NCBI RefSeq assembly: GCF_000168975.1
Contig: NZ_AAUW01000002.1
Location: 124,001-188,000, forward strand
From: Roseibium aggregatum IAM 12614
GTDB taxonomy: Bacteria > Pseudomonadota > Alphaproteobacteria > Rhizobiales > Stappiaceae
Direction of reading: 5' to 3'
DNA: 64,000 bases
Under the pieces are notes generated by a model. It made no database searches. It saw only the letters and a list, made by a program, of their open reading frames with translations, and was not told the DNA's origin. Of the stretch, positions 18,133-26,802 are shown piece after piece (within the stretch, counting starts at the first letter, position 1; the number at the start of each line of letters is the position of its first letter). The position numbers and the translations under genes were made by a program.

Positions 18133-19374
18133 TCAGAACCGGCTTGCCGCAAAGGGCGCTGGATCGATGCCCGGCCGCCCCCCCTCGATCATATCCGCAA
18201 TCATCTCGCCGGTGACGGCGGATTGGGTCAGACCGTGGTGGGCGTGGCCGAAGGCATAGAAGACGCGGTCGTGCCGTGTTGCCGGGGAAATCACCGGCAG
18301 GCTGTCCGGAATGGACGGGCGGAAGCCCATCCAGCGTTTGCCGCCCTCCGACTTGAGCTCGGGAAAGAACAGCTTTGCCTTGGCCAGCATGGCATCCACC
18401 CGGCGCCAGTTCGGCGGCAGATCCAGACCACCGAATTCCACGGCGCCGCCCACCCGCAAGCCGCTGGACAAACGCGACAACACGAACCCGTGGCCGGACA
18501 GCATGATCATGCGGTTCACGGTAACGCCGGGCTCCGGAATGGTGATGTTGTACCCACGCTCCGTATCCAGCGGGATCCGGTCTCCCAACTGCGCGGCAAG
18601 TGTCTTCGACCATGCACCGCAGGCAATCACCAGCCGCTCGGCTTCGATCTTGCGGCCATCTTTCAGAACCACATCACAGCCAGTGTCATTGGGCTGCAGG
18701 CGGCTGACCTCACCCACCTCGAATTTGACACCCTGCGAGGAAAGCCACTCGGCAACCGAAAGGCAGAGCACCTTCGGCTCATCCACCTGAACCCAGTCCG
18801 GCACCAGCGCGCCGCCGACGACACGGTCAGAAAGGTCTGGCTCCAGATCGCGGATCGCAGACGCGTCGAGTTCCTCCACCTTGATGCCGTAGTCGCGCTG
18901 CTCGGCCCAGCCCGCGCGCGAGGCTTCAAGTGACTGCACCGTGTCGAACAGTTCCAGACAGCCGTCCCGGCGTACCTGGTTGTGGGTTCCCGTCACACGC
19001 CAAAGCGCCTCCCAGGCCGGGAGCGCTCCACCGTTCAGGTCCGCCAGCGCCTTCGTGCTTTGCTCCACCTTCGCGGGATTGGAGGCTGCCATGAACCGCA
19101 GCATCCAGGGCAGGATCTTGAGCGCATAGGCCGGTCGCACCGACAACGGCCCCAGTGGATCGAGCATCCATTTGAAGGCCTGCTTCCACAGACCGGGCGA
19201 CGCCAGCGGTGCGACATCCGTCCAGGCGATGGCGGCCGCATTGCCCTGGCTTGCCCCTGCCGCCGGGCCTTCGCGGTCCAGCACCGTAACCCCATAGCCA
19301 CGCTGCACCAGGGCGGCTGCGGTTGCCAGGCCGACAATGCCGGCACCTATCACATGGACATGTCCCTTGCTCAT
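18133..19374 (-). CDS. D-amino acid dehydrogenase-like FAD oxidoreductase (DadA family)
   Basis: A 413-residue flavoprotein starting at the ATG that gives MSKGHVHVIGAGIVGLATAA, the FAD-binding motif at residues 6-20. The DAO domain continues with GASQGNAAAIAWTDVAPLASPG (residues about 38-59), the DadA-typical block after the FAD motif, and ends with FGHAHHGLTQSAVTGEMIAD. DadA oxidises D-amino acids to keto acids and feeds electrons to the respiratory chain. It is divergent from a GntR regulator gene, which probably controls it. No alanine racemase gene adjoins it. Substrate could also be another amine acid such as hydroxyproline isomers. Confidence 0.85.
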   Translation of the reverse strand: MSKGHVHVIGAGIVGLATAAALVQRGYGVTVLDREGPAAGASQGNAAAIAWTDVAPLASPGLWKQAFKWMLDPLGPLSVRPAYALKILPWMLRFMAASNPAKVEQSTKALADLNGGALPAWEALWRVTGTHNQVRRDGCLELFDTVQSLEASRAGWAEQRDYGIKVEELDASAIRDLEPDLSDRVVGGALVPDWVQVDEPKVLCLSVAEWLSSQGVKFEVGEVSRLQPNDTGCDVVLKDGRKIEAERLVIACGAWSKTLAAQLGDRIPLDTERGYNITIPEPGVTVNRMIMLSGHGFVLSRLSSGLRVGGAVEFGGLDLPPNWRRVDAMLAKAKLFFPELKSEGGKRWMGFRPSIPDSLPVISPATRHDRVFYAFGHAHHGLTQSAVTGEMIADMIEGGRPGIDPAPFAASRF

Positions 19375-19520
19375 TCCGCGTGTCTTTTCTCGTGTGTCAT
19401 CACTTGCGTGTACCGCCGGATCAGGCGGCAACTGCCTGCGGCAGCCAACAAGGATCGGTAATTGTTTTCTGGTTCCACGTCCTGCCAGAACCGGCAAGGC
19501 TCGTCTACTGCTTCGTTTTG

Positions 19521-19530
19521 TGATATATCA
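19521..19530. promoter_or_regulatory. Candidate operator in the dadA-like/GntR divergent promoter
   Basis: A perfect 10-base palindrome, TGATATATCA, flanked by T-rich and A-rich sides, sits 37 bases before the GntR start and about 150 bases before the dehydrogenase start. GntR-FCD regulators often bind short AT-rich palindromes in such spots. Functional role is inferred. Confidence 0.45.
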
Positions 19531-19566
19531 AAAATACATTTGAAACATACAAAGGTCTTTTCTTCC

Positions 19567-20214
19567 ATGTCCGCAGAATCCAGCCGATCCGCGCAGGCTT
19601 ATCGCCTGCTGGAAGAAGAGATCGTTACCCTGAAGCTGAAGCCAGGCGGCACGATAACCGAAATTGCCCTCACCGAAAGACTGGGCCTTGGCCGAACGCC
19701 CATTCGAGAGGCCATTCAACGGCTGTCCTGGGAAGGCCTTCTCAACATCCGGCCACGTCTCGGCATTGTCGTTGCCGAAATGAACCCGTCCGATTTTCTG
19801 AAAGTCCTCGAGGCCCGCCATGCGCTGGAACGCCTCGTTGCCGGTCTGGCTGCACGGCTTGCCAGCAAGGACGAGCGAAGAACCCTTGAAGCGATTGCGG
19901 AAGACATGCGCGAGGCCGCCGCGAAACCGGATGTGGAGGATTATCTGCGCCTGGACAAAGCCTTCGACGAGGTCGTCGCGACGGCCGCCTGCAATCCGTT
20001 TGCCGCAAAGGCTCTTGCTCCCTTGCAAACGCAAAGCCGCCGGTTCTGGTACCGCCATTTCGGTGAGGCAGATCTCATCCCGGCGGCCTGGAGCCATATG
20101 GAGGTGATGCGTGCCATTGCCGCGGGAGACGAGGCCGCCGCAATGGATCACGCAGAAAACCTGATGCTGTATCTGCGCCGCCAGGCAACGACGCTGGTCA
20201 GCGGCTCCGGTTAG
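19567..20214 (+). CDS. GntR family (FCD-type) transcriptional regulator
   Basis: A 215-residue regulator. The winged helix ([20 protein letters not shown] through [20 protein letters not shown], about residues 11-64) precedes a helical FCD effector domain ([16 protein letters not shown], later [19 protein letters not shown]). FCD domains usually bind carboxylates through a metal site. The gene is divergent from the DadA-like dehydrogenase gene with about 190 bases between them, which makes that gene its likely target. Its stop TAG overlaps the stop of the convergent arsenite transporter gene. Confidence 0.88.
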   Translation: MSAESSRSAQAYRLLEEEIVTLKLKPGGTITEIALTERLGLGRTPIREAIQRLSWEGLLNIRPRLGIVVAEMNPSDFLKVLEARHALERLVAGLAARLASKDERRTLEAIAEDMREAAAKPDVEDYLRLDKAFDEVVATAACNPFAAKALAPLQTQSRRFWYRHFGEADLIPAAWSHMEVMRAIAAGDEAAAMDHAENLMLYLRRQATTLVSGSG

Positions 20215-21257
20215 GCAGCCGCCGGAAAATGGGACCGCGTCCTGTTTGCAAAGGCAACCAGCGACAGCATCACCGGTACTTCCACAAGAACACCGACAAC
20301 CGTCGCAAGGGCCGCCCCGGAATTCAGGCCGAACAGGCTGATGGCAACGGCAACAGCAAGCTCGAAGAAATTGGAAGTTCCGATCAGCGCTGCCGGTGCG
20401 GCGGTGTTGAACGGCACGCGCCAGAAATAACCCCAGGCATAAGCCACCAGGAAGATGCCGTAGCTCTGGATCAGCAGAGGGACAGCGATCAGCACGATCA
20501 CCAGGGGTTTCTCCAGAATGGTCTGGGCCTGAAATCCGAACAGCAGCACGACGGTCGCCAGAAGGCCCATCACGGAGAAGGGTTTGACCTTTGCCGTAAA
20601 TTCGGAGATGCGCGCGTCATTGCCCGATCCATCCAGCGCCTTGCGGGTGAAATAGCCGGCCACCAGCGGAATGATCACATAGAGGATCACGGAAAGAAGC
20701 AGGGTCTGCCACGGCACTACGATGTCGGTCACACCAAGCAGCAGCGCTGCAATGGGCGCGAAGGCGAACACCATGATGATGTCGTTGATGGAGACCTGCA
20801 CGAGCGTGTAGTTGGCATCGCCGCGCACCAACTGGCTCCAGACGAAGACCATGGCAGTACACGGTGCGACACCGAGCAGGATCATGCCGGCGATATATTC
20901 CTTGGCGGTCTGCGGATCCACCAGCCCGGCAAACACATGCTCGAAAAACAGGATGCCGAGCGCCGCCATCGTAAAAGGCTTGATCAGCCAGTTGACCACG
21001 ATCGTGATGCAGAGGCCCTTGGGTTTGCGGCCGACATCTTTCAGCGAAGCGAAGTCGACGTTGACCATCATCGGGTAGATCATCACCCAGATGAGTACGG
21101 CGACGACCAGGTTGACGTTGGCATACTCCAGAGATGCGATTGCCTCGAAGGCTCCGGGAAAGACTGCGCCGAGACCGACCCCGGCAGCAATGCACAATGC
21201 GACCCAGAGCGACAAGAAGCGCTCGAAGATCCCCATGGGTGACGTTTCCTGTGTCAT
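20211..21257 (-). CDS. acr3: ACR3 family arsenite efflux permease
   Basis: A 348-residue protein with ten predicted hydrophobic segments. Signature blocks of the ACR3 branch of the BART superfamily are visible: [13 protein letters not shown] (about residues 57-69), the essential-cysteine segment [13 protein letters not shown] (about 129-141) and [21 protein letters not shown] (residues about 288-308). It exports As(III) using proton motive force. An in-frame ATG at 21236 (MGIFERF) has AGGAA at good spacing and may be the real start. It lies 58 bases downstream of arsR on the same strand. No arsC adjoins it, so arsenate reduction must be encoded elsewhere. Confidence 0.93.
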   Translation of the reverse strand: MTQETSPMGIFERFLSLWVALCIAAGVGLGAVFPGAFEAIASLEYANVNLVVAVLIWVMIYPMMVNVDFASLKDVGRKPKGLCITIVVNWLIKPFTMAALGILFFEHVFAGLVDPQTAKEYIAGMILLGVAPCTAMVFVWSQLVRGDANYTLVQVSINDIIMVFAFAPIAALLLGVTDIVVPWQTLLLSVILYVIIPLVAGYFTRKALDGSGNDARISEFTAKVKPFSVMGLLATVVLLFGFQAQTILEKPLVIVLIAVPLLIQSYGIFLVAYAWGYFWRVPFNTAAPAALIGTSNFFELAVAVAISLFGLNSGAALATVVGVLVEVPVMLSLVAFANRTRSHFPAAA

Positions 21258-21315
21258 TCCAACTCTTTCTCAACTCGGATTTTCAGCAAACCGGATGCGA
21301 GGTTGCACCGGAGCG

Positions 21316-21669
21316 TCAGCACGTTCCACCCGGCTCACAACCGCCACCGCCGACAAGCGAAGCAATCGGGGCGCAGAGCTCCGGATTGCCGCCGCAACAG
21401 TCCTGCAGCAGATAGGTGACGAGGCCCTGCATCGCCTCAAGGCTCGCGCGATAACAGATCGAGCGCCCGTCCCGTTCGGCGTGCACAAGGCCGGAGCGGG
21501 ACAAGGCGCCCAGGTGGGTCGACAGGGTATTCGGACGCACATTGAGCGCATCTGAAATGGCACCGGCGGACATGCCTTCTTTTCCGGCTTTCACCAAAAG
21601 GCGAAAGACGTCGAGGCGTGTTTCCTGACCAAGCGCAGCCAATGCATTCAGGGCGTCTTCTTTTTCCAT
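21316..21669 (-). CDS. arsR: ArsR family metalloregulator of the arsenite efflux operon
   Basis: A 117-residue protein. The winged helix with DNA-recognition helix VRPNTLSTHLGALSRSGLV spans about residues 44-62. The C-terminal tail has Cys91-Cys92 and Cys99 (DCCGGNPELC), plus Cys111 and Cys117, an arrangement like the C-terminal As(III) sites of Acidithiobacillus- and Corynebacterium-type ArsR rather than the E. coli ELCVC motif in the recognition helix. The first gene of arsR-acr3. No Shine-Dalgarno sequence precedes the ATG; instead a perfect operator-like palindrome overlaps it. Confidence 0.92.
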   Translation of the reverse strand: MEKEDALNALAALGQETRLDVFRLLVKAGKEGMSAGAISDALNVRPNTLSTHLGALSRSGLVHAERDGRSICYRASLEAMQGLVTYLLQDCCGGNPELCAPIASLVGGGGCEPGGTC

Positions 21670-21693
21670 AATTCGAGAATACTCGAATTATGG
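21666..21693. promoter_or_regulatory. ArsR operator candidate covering the arsR start codon
   Basis: Perfect 12-base inverted repeat, CCATAATTCGAG and CTCGAATTATGG, separated by AATA. The arsR start codon (21667-21669) lies inside the left arm. Symmetry of this length next to an ArsR gene strongly suggests the autoregulatory operator, and the absence of an SD suggests a leaderless or nearly leaderless transcript. Confidence 0.75.
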
Positions 21694-21837
21694 AAATGAT
21701 CAAGAGATTTTTGGCGCATGCTCAGGCAGGAATACAAACGGATCCTCTTCGGAGAGCCAAACGTGCTTTCGTTCACCCCACTCTCGCAGAAGCCTCTCGG
21801 CAAATTAAGGCATTCTTAAATACGCGCAGGAACAATC

Positions 21838-23043
21838 ATGGTGAAATTTTACAACTTCCTGTCGTGCAGCGCTTCAAATCGGAAAGTGTCGATGAACATC
21901 AACGGTGCCTTTTCACAATACCCGGCTTATTCTCCCCAATCATCGGCGCGCATGTCCACGGAAGCCGGACAGGTCAAACAGACGAACACCGAAGTTCCCG
22001 ACGTTCTGGAGAAAGCGGTTACCGAACAAAAGAACGTTGAAAAGCTGATTGAGAGGTTCAGACTCAGCCTGGCGCTTGAGAACTCGGACAGCTCCGCGTC
22101 GCAAGGCCGGTCGATAGACGATCTGATTGGCTCAATCATCACTGCGAACGCAAGAAACGAAATCATCACTGGCGCTGAAAGCGACATCATTCTGGTCAAT
22201 GCCGAAAACACGATCGACGCTGGCGACGGCGACAACGTAATTCAGGCCAATGCGGGAAACACGATCAGAACCGGCAACGGAAATGATACGATCGACGCAA
22301 ACGCCGATAACACCATCGACGCCGGAGATGGCGACAACATCATCAGGGTCAATGCAAACAATGTCGTCACGACCGGAAGCGGAAACGACGCTATCAACGC
22401 AAATGCCGACAACACCATCGACGCCGGTGACGGTGACAACGTCATCAGGGTCAACGCGGACAGTGCCGTCACGACCGGCACCGGAAACGACGTTATCAAC
22501 GCGAATGCGGAGAACGTAATCGACGCAGGAAACGGCGACAACGTTATCAACGTCAACGCGAGCAACACTGTAACTTCCGGCAGCGGAAACGACATCATCA
22601 ACGTCAATTCCGGGAACACCATCCATGCGGGCGCCGGCGACGATGTGATCACCGGCAACTCCGGCAACGTGATCCATGCCGGTCGAGGAAACGACACGAT
22701 CAGGGTCAACACGGATACGGTCGTCTATTTCGAGAAGGGAGACGGTGCCGACACGATCTCCTCGGCCGGAGGTCTCGAAATCAGAATAGGCAACGGCTAT
22801 TCCGCCGACGATCTGACAATCTCCTACGACAGCGGTTCTCCCGTCCTGTCCTTTGCCGGCTCCGAGGATTCGATCACCCTTTCGGGAATTTACTCCGGCA
22901 AACCGGCCACCGTGACCTTCAGCGACGGCACCAGCCGCGATATTTCCTCCCAGACGCCCCTTCGCCTCGATGGAATAAAGCAATACGAAGTCGCCGGCGC
23001 GGCCGCCCGGCAGGCGCCAGCGGCCGCAGAAACCGTTGCCTGA
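21838..23043 (+). CDS. RTX-like calcium-binding repeat protein (eleven 17-residue repeats)
   Basis: A 401-residue acidic protein with no Sec signal peptide. Residues 1-106 are a Ser-rich, partly helical leader. Residues 107-293 are eleven exact 17-residue repeats with a core GxGDN(V/I)I or GxGND(T/V)I, followed by xVNAxNTI. These resemble the RTX nonapeptide (GGxGxDxUx) but with every second nonamer degenerate. Residues about 294-370 (VVYFEKGDGADTIS, then YSADDLTISY, DSITLSGIY, VTFSDGT) match the haemolysin-type calcium-binding related domain. Such proteins usually leave by type I secretion, but no secretion genes adjoin. An ATG at 21892 is an alternative start. Function is unknown. Confidence 0.8.
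   Translation: MVKFYNFLSCSASNRKVSMNINGAFSQYPAYSPQSSARMSTEAGQVKQTNTEVPDVLEKAVTEQKNVEKLIERFRLSLALENSDSSASQGRSIDDLIGSIITANARNEIITGAESDIILVNAENTIDAGDGDNVIQANAGNTIRTGNGNDTIDANADNTIDAGDGDNIIRVNANNVVTTGSGNDAINANADNTIDAGDGDNVIRVNADSAVTTGTGNDVINANAENVIDAGNGDNVINVNASNTVTSGSGNDIINVNSGNTIHAGAGDDVITGNSGNVIHAGRGNDTIRVNTDTVVYFEKGDGADTISSAGGLEIRIGNGYSADDLTISYDSGSPVLSFAGSEDSITLSGIYSGKPATVTFSDGTSRDISSQTPLRLDGIKQYEVAGAAARQAPAAAETVA
22156..22716 (+). repeat. Eleven tandem 51-base coding repeats
   Basis: The 561 bases are exactly 11 x 51 with no insertion or deletion. Units alternate between a DAGDGDN type and a TGxGND type, giving a 102-base higher-order period (units 2, 4, 6, 8 against 3, 5, 7, 9). This suggests growth by duplication of unit pairs. 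Confidence 0.8.
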
Positions 23044-23058
23044 GGATTTCCCGCGACG

Positions 23059-23889
23059 TCAGGCCGCCTTGGCGGCCAGACGTTTCCTGATGCTGGCCAC
23101 ATCCGCCCGGGGCGTCGCGGCAAACAGCGTCTTGGTGTAGTCGTGCTGCGGGTTTTCGAACACCTCGTCCCGCGTACCGTATTCCACCACCTCACCGAAG
23201 TACATCACCATCACCTTGTCGGCGATGTAGCGCACCACAGACAGGTCATGGGAGATGAACACATAGGTGAGGCCCATTTCTTCCTGAAGATCGGCAAGAA
23301 GGTTCAGGATCTGCGCCTGAACCGACAGATCCAGCGCGGACACCGGCTCGTCGAGCACCAGCAGCTTCGGCTTCATCATGATCGCCCGCGCAATCGCGAT
23401 GCGCTGGCGCTGACCACCGGAGAACATATGCGGATAGCGGCCGTAATGTTCCGGCTGCAGCCCGACCTTCTCCAGCATCTGAAGGGCCAGATCGCGGCGC
23501 TCTGCCGACGGCATGTCGGTGTTGAGCAGCAGCGGTTCTTCCAGCACGTGGCCGATCTTCTGGCGCGGGTTCAGCGAACCATAGGGGTTCTGGAACACAA
23601 TCTGCACCTTCTGGCGCATTTCCTTCGAGATACCCGTCTTCGAGATATCGATCGACAGACCGTCGATCTCGATCATGCCGGAGGTCTGCGCGTCAATCAT
23701 GGTGAGCATCCGGGCAAGGGTCGACTTGCCACAGCCGCTTTCACCGACCACCGCCAGGGTGGTACCGCGCTCCACGTCCAGGTTCACGCCCTTGACGGCC
23801 GTCAGGGTCGACGCCTTCTTGAACATGCCGCCCTTGATGTCATAAGTCCGGTAGAGATCGCGGACCTTGAGGATCACGTCGTCAGCCAT
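23059..23889 (-). CDS. dppF: Dipeptide/oligopeptide ABC transporter ATPase (DppF/OppF)
   Basis: 276 residues from the ATG with AGGAGG 7 bases upstream. Walker A GESGCGKSTLARML, signature FSGGQRQRIAIARAIMMKP, Walker B LLVLDEPVSALDLSVQ and switch HDLSVVRYI are intact. Its start is one base after the dppD stop. The C-terminal end PQHDYTKTLFAATPRADVA is the oligopeptide/dipeptide ATPase C-terminal extension. Last gene of dppABCDF. The 3' end of the gene contains GGCCGCC-TT-GGCGGCC at 23062-23077, and its stop is 15 bases from the stop of the convergent RTX-like gene. Confidence 0.93.
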   Translation of the reverse strand: MADDVILKVRDLYRTYDIKGGMFKKASTLTAVKGVNLDVERGTTLAVVGESGCGKSTLARMLTMIDAQTSGMIEIDGLSIDISKTGISKEMRQKVQIVFQNPYGSLNPRQKIGHVLEEPLLLNTDMPSAERRDLALQMLEKVGLQPEHYGRYPHMFSGGQRQRIAIARAIMMKPKLLVLDEPVSALDLSVQAQILNLLADLQEEMGLTYVFISHDLSVVRYIADKVMVMYFGEVVEYGTRDEVFENPQHDYTKTLFAATPRADVASIRKRLAAKAA

Positions 23890-23890
23890 C

Positions 23891-24727
23891 TCAGAAACCT
23901 CCTGCTTCGGCAAAGTCGCTCACCGTGGGCAAACGCTTGCCGGTGGCATTTTCCGGCAGGGCCGAAAGCAGCGCCCTGGTGTAGGGGTTCTTGGGGTTTT
24001 CGAAGAGAGACAGCACGTCGGCTTCCTCCATCTTGCGGCCCTTGTACTGCACGATGACCCGGTCGGCGGTTTCGGCCACCACACCCATGTCATGGGTGAT
24101 CATGATCAGCCCCATGCCGCTGTCCTGCTGAAGCTGGACCAGAAGATCGAGGATCTGTTTCTGGATCGTCACGTCAAGGGCGGTCGTCGGTTCATCGGCA
24201 ATCAGCAGCTTCGGCGCGCAGGAAATTGCCATCGCGATCATCACACGCTGACACTGACCACCGGACATCTGGTGCGGGAAGGCCGAGAGACGTTCAGCCG
24301 GGTTCGGAATGCCGACGGAGGTCAGGATCTCGACCACCCGGTCGCGGGCCTGACGGCCCTTCATCCCCATATGGGTCTTCAGCGTTTCACTCAGCTGGAA
24401 GCCGACCGTGAAACACGGATTGAGGCTGGCAATCGGCTCCTGGAAGATCATCGAGATGTCTTTGCCGATCACCCGGCGCCGTTCCTTGGCCGACAGGGTG
24501 CGCAGGTCCAGACCCTCGAATTCCATCTTGTCGGCGGTGATCGTTGCCGTATTCGGCAGCAGGCCCATGGTTGCCAGCATGGCAACCGATTTTCCGGACC
24601 CGGACTCGCCGACGATGGCCAGAACCTCACCCGCGTCGACCGTGTAATCGACCCCGTCCAGTGCCTTGAACGGACCCTTGGCGGTGTCGAACTCGACCTT
24701 CAGGTTTCTGATTTCAAGAAGAGACAT
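23891..24727 (-). CDS. dppD: Dipeptide/oligopeptide ABC transporter ATPase (DppD/OppD)
   Basis: 278 residues. Walker [18 protein letters not shown], signature [17 protein letters not shown], Walker [17 protein letters not shown] and switch [10 protein letters not shown] are present. The signature reads SGGQC rather than SGGQR, a small departure. It pairs with DppF as the heterodimeric ATPase of the importer. Starts 3 bases after the dppC stop, so translation is probably coupled. Confidence 0.93.
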   Translation of the reverse strand: MSLLEIRNLKVEFDTAKGPFKALDGVDYTVDAGEVLAIVGESGSGKSVAMLATMGLLPNTATITADKMEFEGLDLRTLSAKERRRVIGKDISMIFQEPIASLNPCFTVGFQLSETLKTHMGMKGRQARDRVVEILTSVGIPNPAERLSAFPHQMSGGQCQRVMIAMAISCAPKLLIADEPTTALDVTIQKQILDLLVQLQQDSGMGLIMITHDMGVVAETADRVIVQYKGRKMEEADVLSLFENPKNPYTRALLSALPENATGKRLPTVSDFAEAGGF

Positions 24728-24730
24728 CGC

Positions 24731-25660
24731 TTAGCTCCTCTTCAGTTTCGGATCGAGCGCATCGCGCAGGCCGTCGCCAACCAGGTTGATGGCAAGAACG
24801 GTGACCAGGATCGCAATGCCCGGGAAGGTGACCACCCACCAGGCGCGCAGGATGAATTCGCGCGCTTCGGCCAGCATGGTGCCCCATTCCGGGGTTGGCG
24901 GCTGTGCACCCATGCCGAGGAAGCCGAGGGCGGCTGCATCCAGGATCGCGTTGGAGAAGGACAGTGTCGCCTGAACGATCAGCGGTGCCAGGCAGTTCGG
25001 CAGGATCGTCTTGAACATCAGCCGCATGTGCCCGGCCCCGGCCACCTTTGCCGCGACGACATAGTCACGCGTGCGTTCGGACAGGACGGCCGCACGGGTC
25101 AGCCGCACGAAATGCGGCTGCAGCACGATGGCAATCGCGATCATGGCATTGATCAGCCCCGGCCCCAGGATGGCAACGAGCACCAGAGCCAGCAGGAGCG
25201 AGGGGAATGCCAGGATGATGTCCATCACGCGCATGATCAGCGTGTCGGTCATGCCGCGCATGTAGCCTGCGACAAGGCCGATCACGACACCGCCGACAAG
25301 GGCGATGGTGACCACGACGACGCCGATGAACAGCGAGAAGCGCGCACCGAAGATGAGGCGCGACAGGATATCGCGGCCGACGGCATCCGTGCCCAGCAGG
25401 AACGCGGCCTTGCCGCCCTCTTCCCAGAACGGAGGCACCAGGAAACTGTCGCGGTACTGGAAGTCGGGGCTGTGCGGCGCCACCAACGGCGCGAAGAGCG
25501 CCATGAGGACCAGAAGCGAAAAGATCACGAGGCCGATCACGGCGCCCTTGTTCTGCGAGAAGTAGTACCAGAACTCCAGAAACTGCGCTTTGGTGGCGTT
25601 GCGGCTTTCGGCCTGGAGCTTGGTCTGGTCGGCTTTCACAGCCGGCGAGGTATTTGTCAT
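24731..25660 (-). CDS. dppC: Dipeptide ABC transporter permease (DppC/OppC)
   Basis: 309 residues with a cytoplasmic N-terminus of about 40 residues, then six hydrophobic segments. LLGTDAVGRDILSRLIFGAR is the DppC-type periplasmic motif (about residues 93-112), and the EAA loop is the VVAAKVAGAGHMRLMFKTILP region (residues about 203-223). It partners with DppB to form the channel. It lies 16 bases after dppB. Confidence 0.93.
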   Translation of the reverse strand: MTNTSPAVKADQTKLQAESRNATKAQFLEFWYYFSQNKGAVIGLVIFSLLVLMALFAPLVAPHSPDFQYRDSFLVPPFWEEGGKAAFLLGTDAVGRDILSRLIFGARFSLFIGVVVVTIALVGGVVIGLVAGYMRGMTDTLIMRVMDIILAFPSLLLALVLVAILGPGLINAMIAIAIVLQPHFVRLTRAAVLSERTRDYVVAAKVAGAGHMRLMFKTILPNCLAPLIVQATLSFSNAILDAAALGFLGMGAQPPTPEWGTMLAEAREFILRAWWVVTFPGIAILVTVLAINLVGDGLRDALDPKLKRS

Positions 25661-25676
25661 TTTCCTTGTCCCCGGC

Positions 25677-26684
25677 TCAGTTGTGGCGAATACGCGGATT
25701 GATCAGGCCGTAGAGCACGTCCACGATCAGGTTGACCATCATGATGATCCCGGCGATCAGCAGCAGACCGCCCTGAACCACGAAGTAGTCGCGGCGGGAG
25801 ATACTGTCGACGAGCCATTTGCCGATGCCCGGCCAGGAGAAGATTGTCTCCGTCAGGATGGCGCCTGCGAGAAGCACCCCGACCTGCAGACCGATGGTGG
25901 TCACCACCGGGATCAGCGCGTTTCTGAGCGCATGCAGACCGACGACAGCACGCGGCGGCAGCCCTTTCGCCCGGGCTGTGCGCACATAGTCTTCCCCCAG
26001 AACCTCCAGCATGGCGGAGCGGGTCTGGCGTGCGATGACGGCCATCGGAATGGTCGCCAGCACGATGGACGGCAGGATCAGGTGCCGGACGGCGGAGAGG
26101 AACGCCCCCTTCTCGCCGGACAGCAGACTGTCGATCAGCATGAAGCCGGTGACCTGCGGGAAGAAGAACATCAGCGAGATGCGCCCGGAAACCGGTGTCC
26201 AGCCGAGCGTTCCCGAGAACAGGATGATCAGCAGCAGGCCCCACCAGAAGATCGGCATCGAGTAGCCGACCAGAGCTGTTCCCATGATGGCCTGATCGGC
26301 GATCGATCCGCGCTTCACGGCCGCGAAGATGCCGGCAGGAATGCCAAGGCAGACGGCGATGATGATTGCGCAAAGAGCCAATTCGGCGGTTGCCGGAAAC
26401 AGCGTCAGAAATTCATCGAGCACAGGCTTCTTCGACACGAAGGAGGTGCCCAGATCCCCCTGGAAGATGCCGGCGATGTAATCGAGATACTGATGCCAAA
26501 GCGGTTTGTCGAAGCCAAGCTGGCTCAGAACCTGAGCCCTCCGTTCATCAGATATACCGCGCTCGCCGGCGAGCAGCTCGGCAGGATCGCCCGGCAGCAT
26601 GCGGATAAACGAGAAGGCGACGAGGGTGACGCCAAAGAATGTCGGTATCAACAGGCCGAGTCGACCTAGAAGAAAGCGAAACAT
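25677..26684 (-). CDS. dppB: Dipeptide ABC transporter permease (DppB/OppB)
   Basis: 335 residues beginning MFRFLLGRLGLLIPTFFGV, the standard DppB opening; an upstream in-frame codon at 26717 adds non-conserved residues. MLPGDPAELLAGERG, the EAA-loop region VRTARAKGLPPRAVVG and FSWPGIGKWLVDSISRRD are characteristic. It is separated from dppA by about 118 bases containing a stem-loop, which could set a lower expression level for the membrane genes than for the binding protein. Confidence 0.93.
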   Translation of the reverse strand: MFRFLLGRLGLLIPTFFGVTLVAFSFIRMLPGDPAELLAGERGISDERRAQVLSQLGFDKPLWHQYLDYIAGIFQGDLGTSFVSKKPVLDEFLTLFPATAELALCAIIIAVCLGIPAGIFAAVKRGSIADQAIMGTALVGYSMPIFWWGLLLIILFSGTLGWTPVSGRISLMFFFPQVTGFMLIDSLLSGEKGAFLSAVRHLILPSIVLATIPMAVIARQTRSAMLEVLGEDYVRTARAKGLPPRAVVGLHALRNALIPVVTTIGLQVGVLLAGAILTETIFSWPGIGKWLVDSISRRDYFVVQGGLLLIAGIIMMVNLIVDVLYGLINPRIRHN

Positions 26685-26756
26685 GTCAGGATCCAGATAC
26701 AAAGAGCCAGCGGACACGACCTGATGTCAGGAAGGCATCCGCCGGCCAGAATGTCC

Positions 26757-26789
26757 GAAGGCGCCGGCATTGCTGCCAGCGCCTCCTTC
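26757..26789 (-). other. Intercistronic stem-loop between dppA and dppB
   Basis: Arms GAAGGCGC and GCGCC-TC-CTTC enclose a 14-base loop, 14-46 bases after the dppA stop and with no T-run. Stem-loops here in binding-protein operons commonly stabilise the upstream message or partly stop transcription. Function is inferred. Confidence 0.45.
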
Positions 26790-26802
26790 GAGTTAGGCGG
26801 AT

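Noticed and set aside
21690..22040. Plus-strand open frame starting inside the arsR operator
   Set aside because: Its ATG arises from the palindrome symmetry, and the frame runs into the RTX-like gene in another frame. The product has no features.
22156..22716. Regular DNA repeats resembling a CRISPR or minisatellite array
   Set aside because: The 51-base units are in frame, coding and similar throughout; there are no constant repeats with unique spacers.
23867..25702. 611-codon open frame opposite dppC and dppD
   Set aside because: His/Gln/Asp-rich translation typical of the reverse strand of GC-rich membrane and ATPase genes; not a gene.
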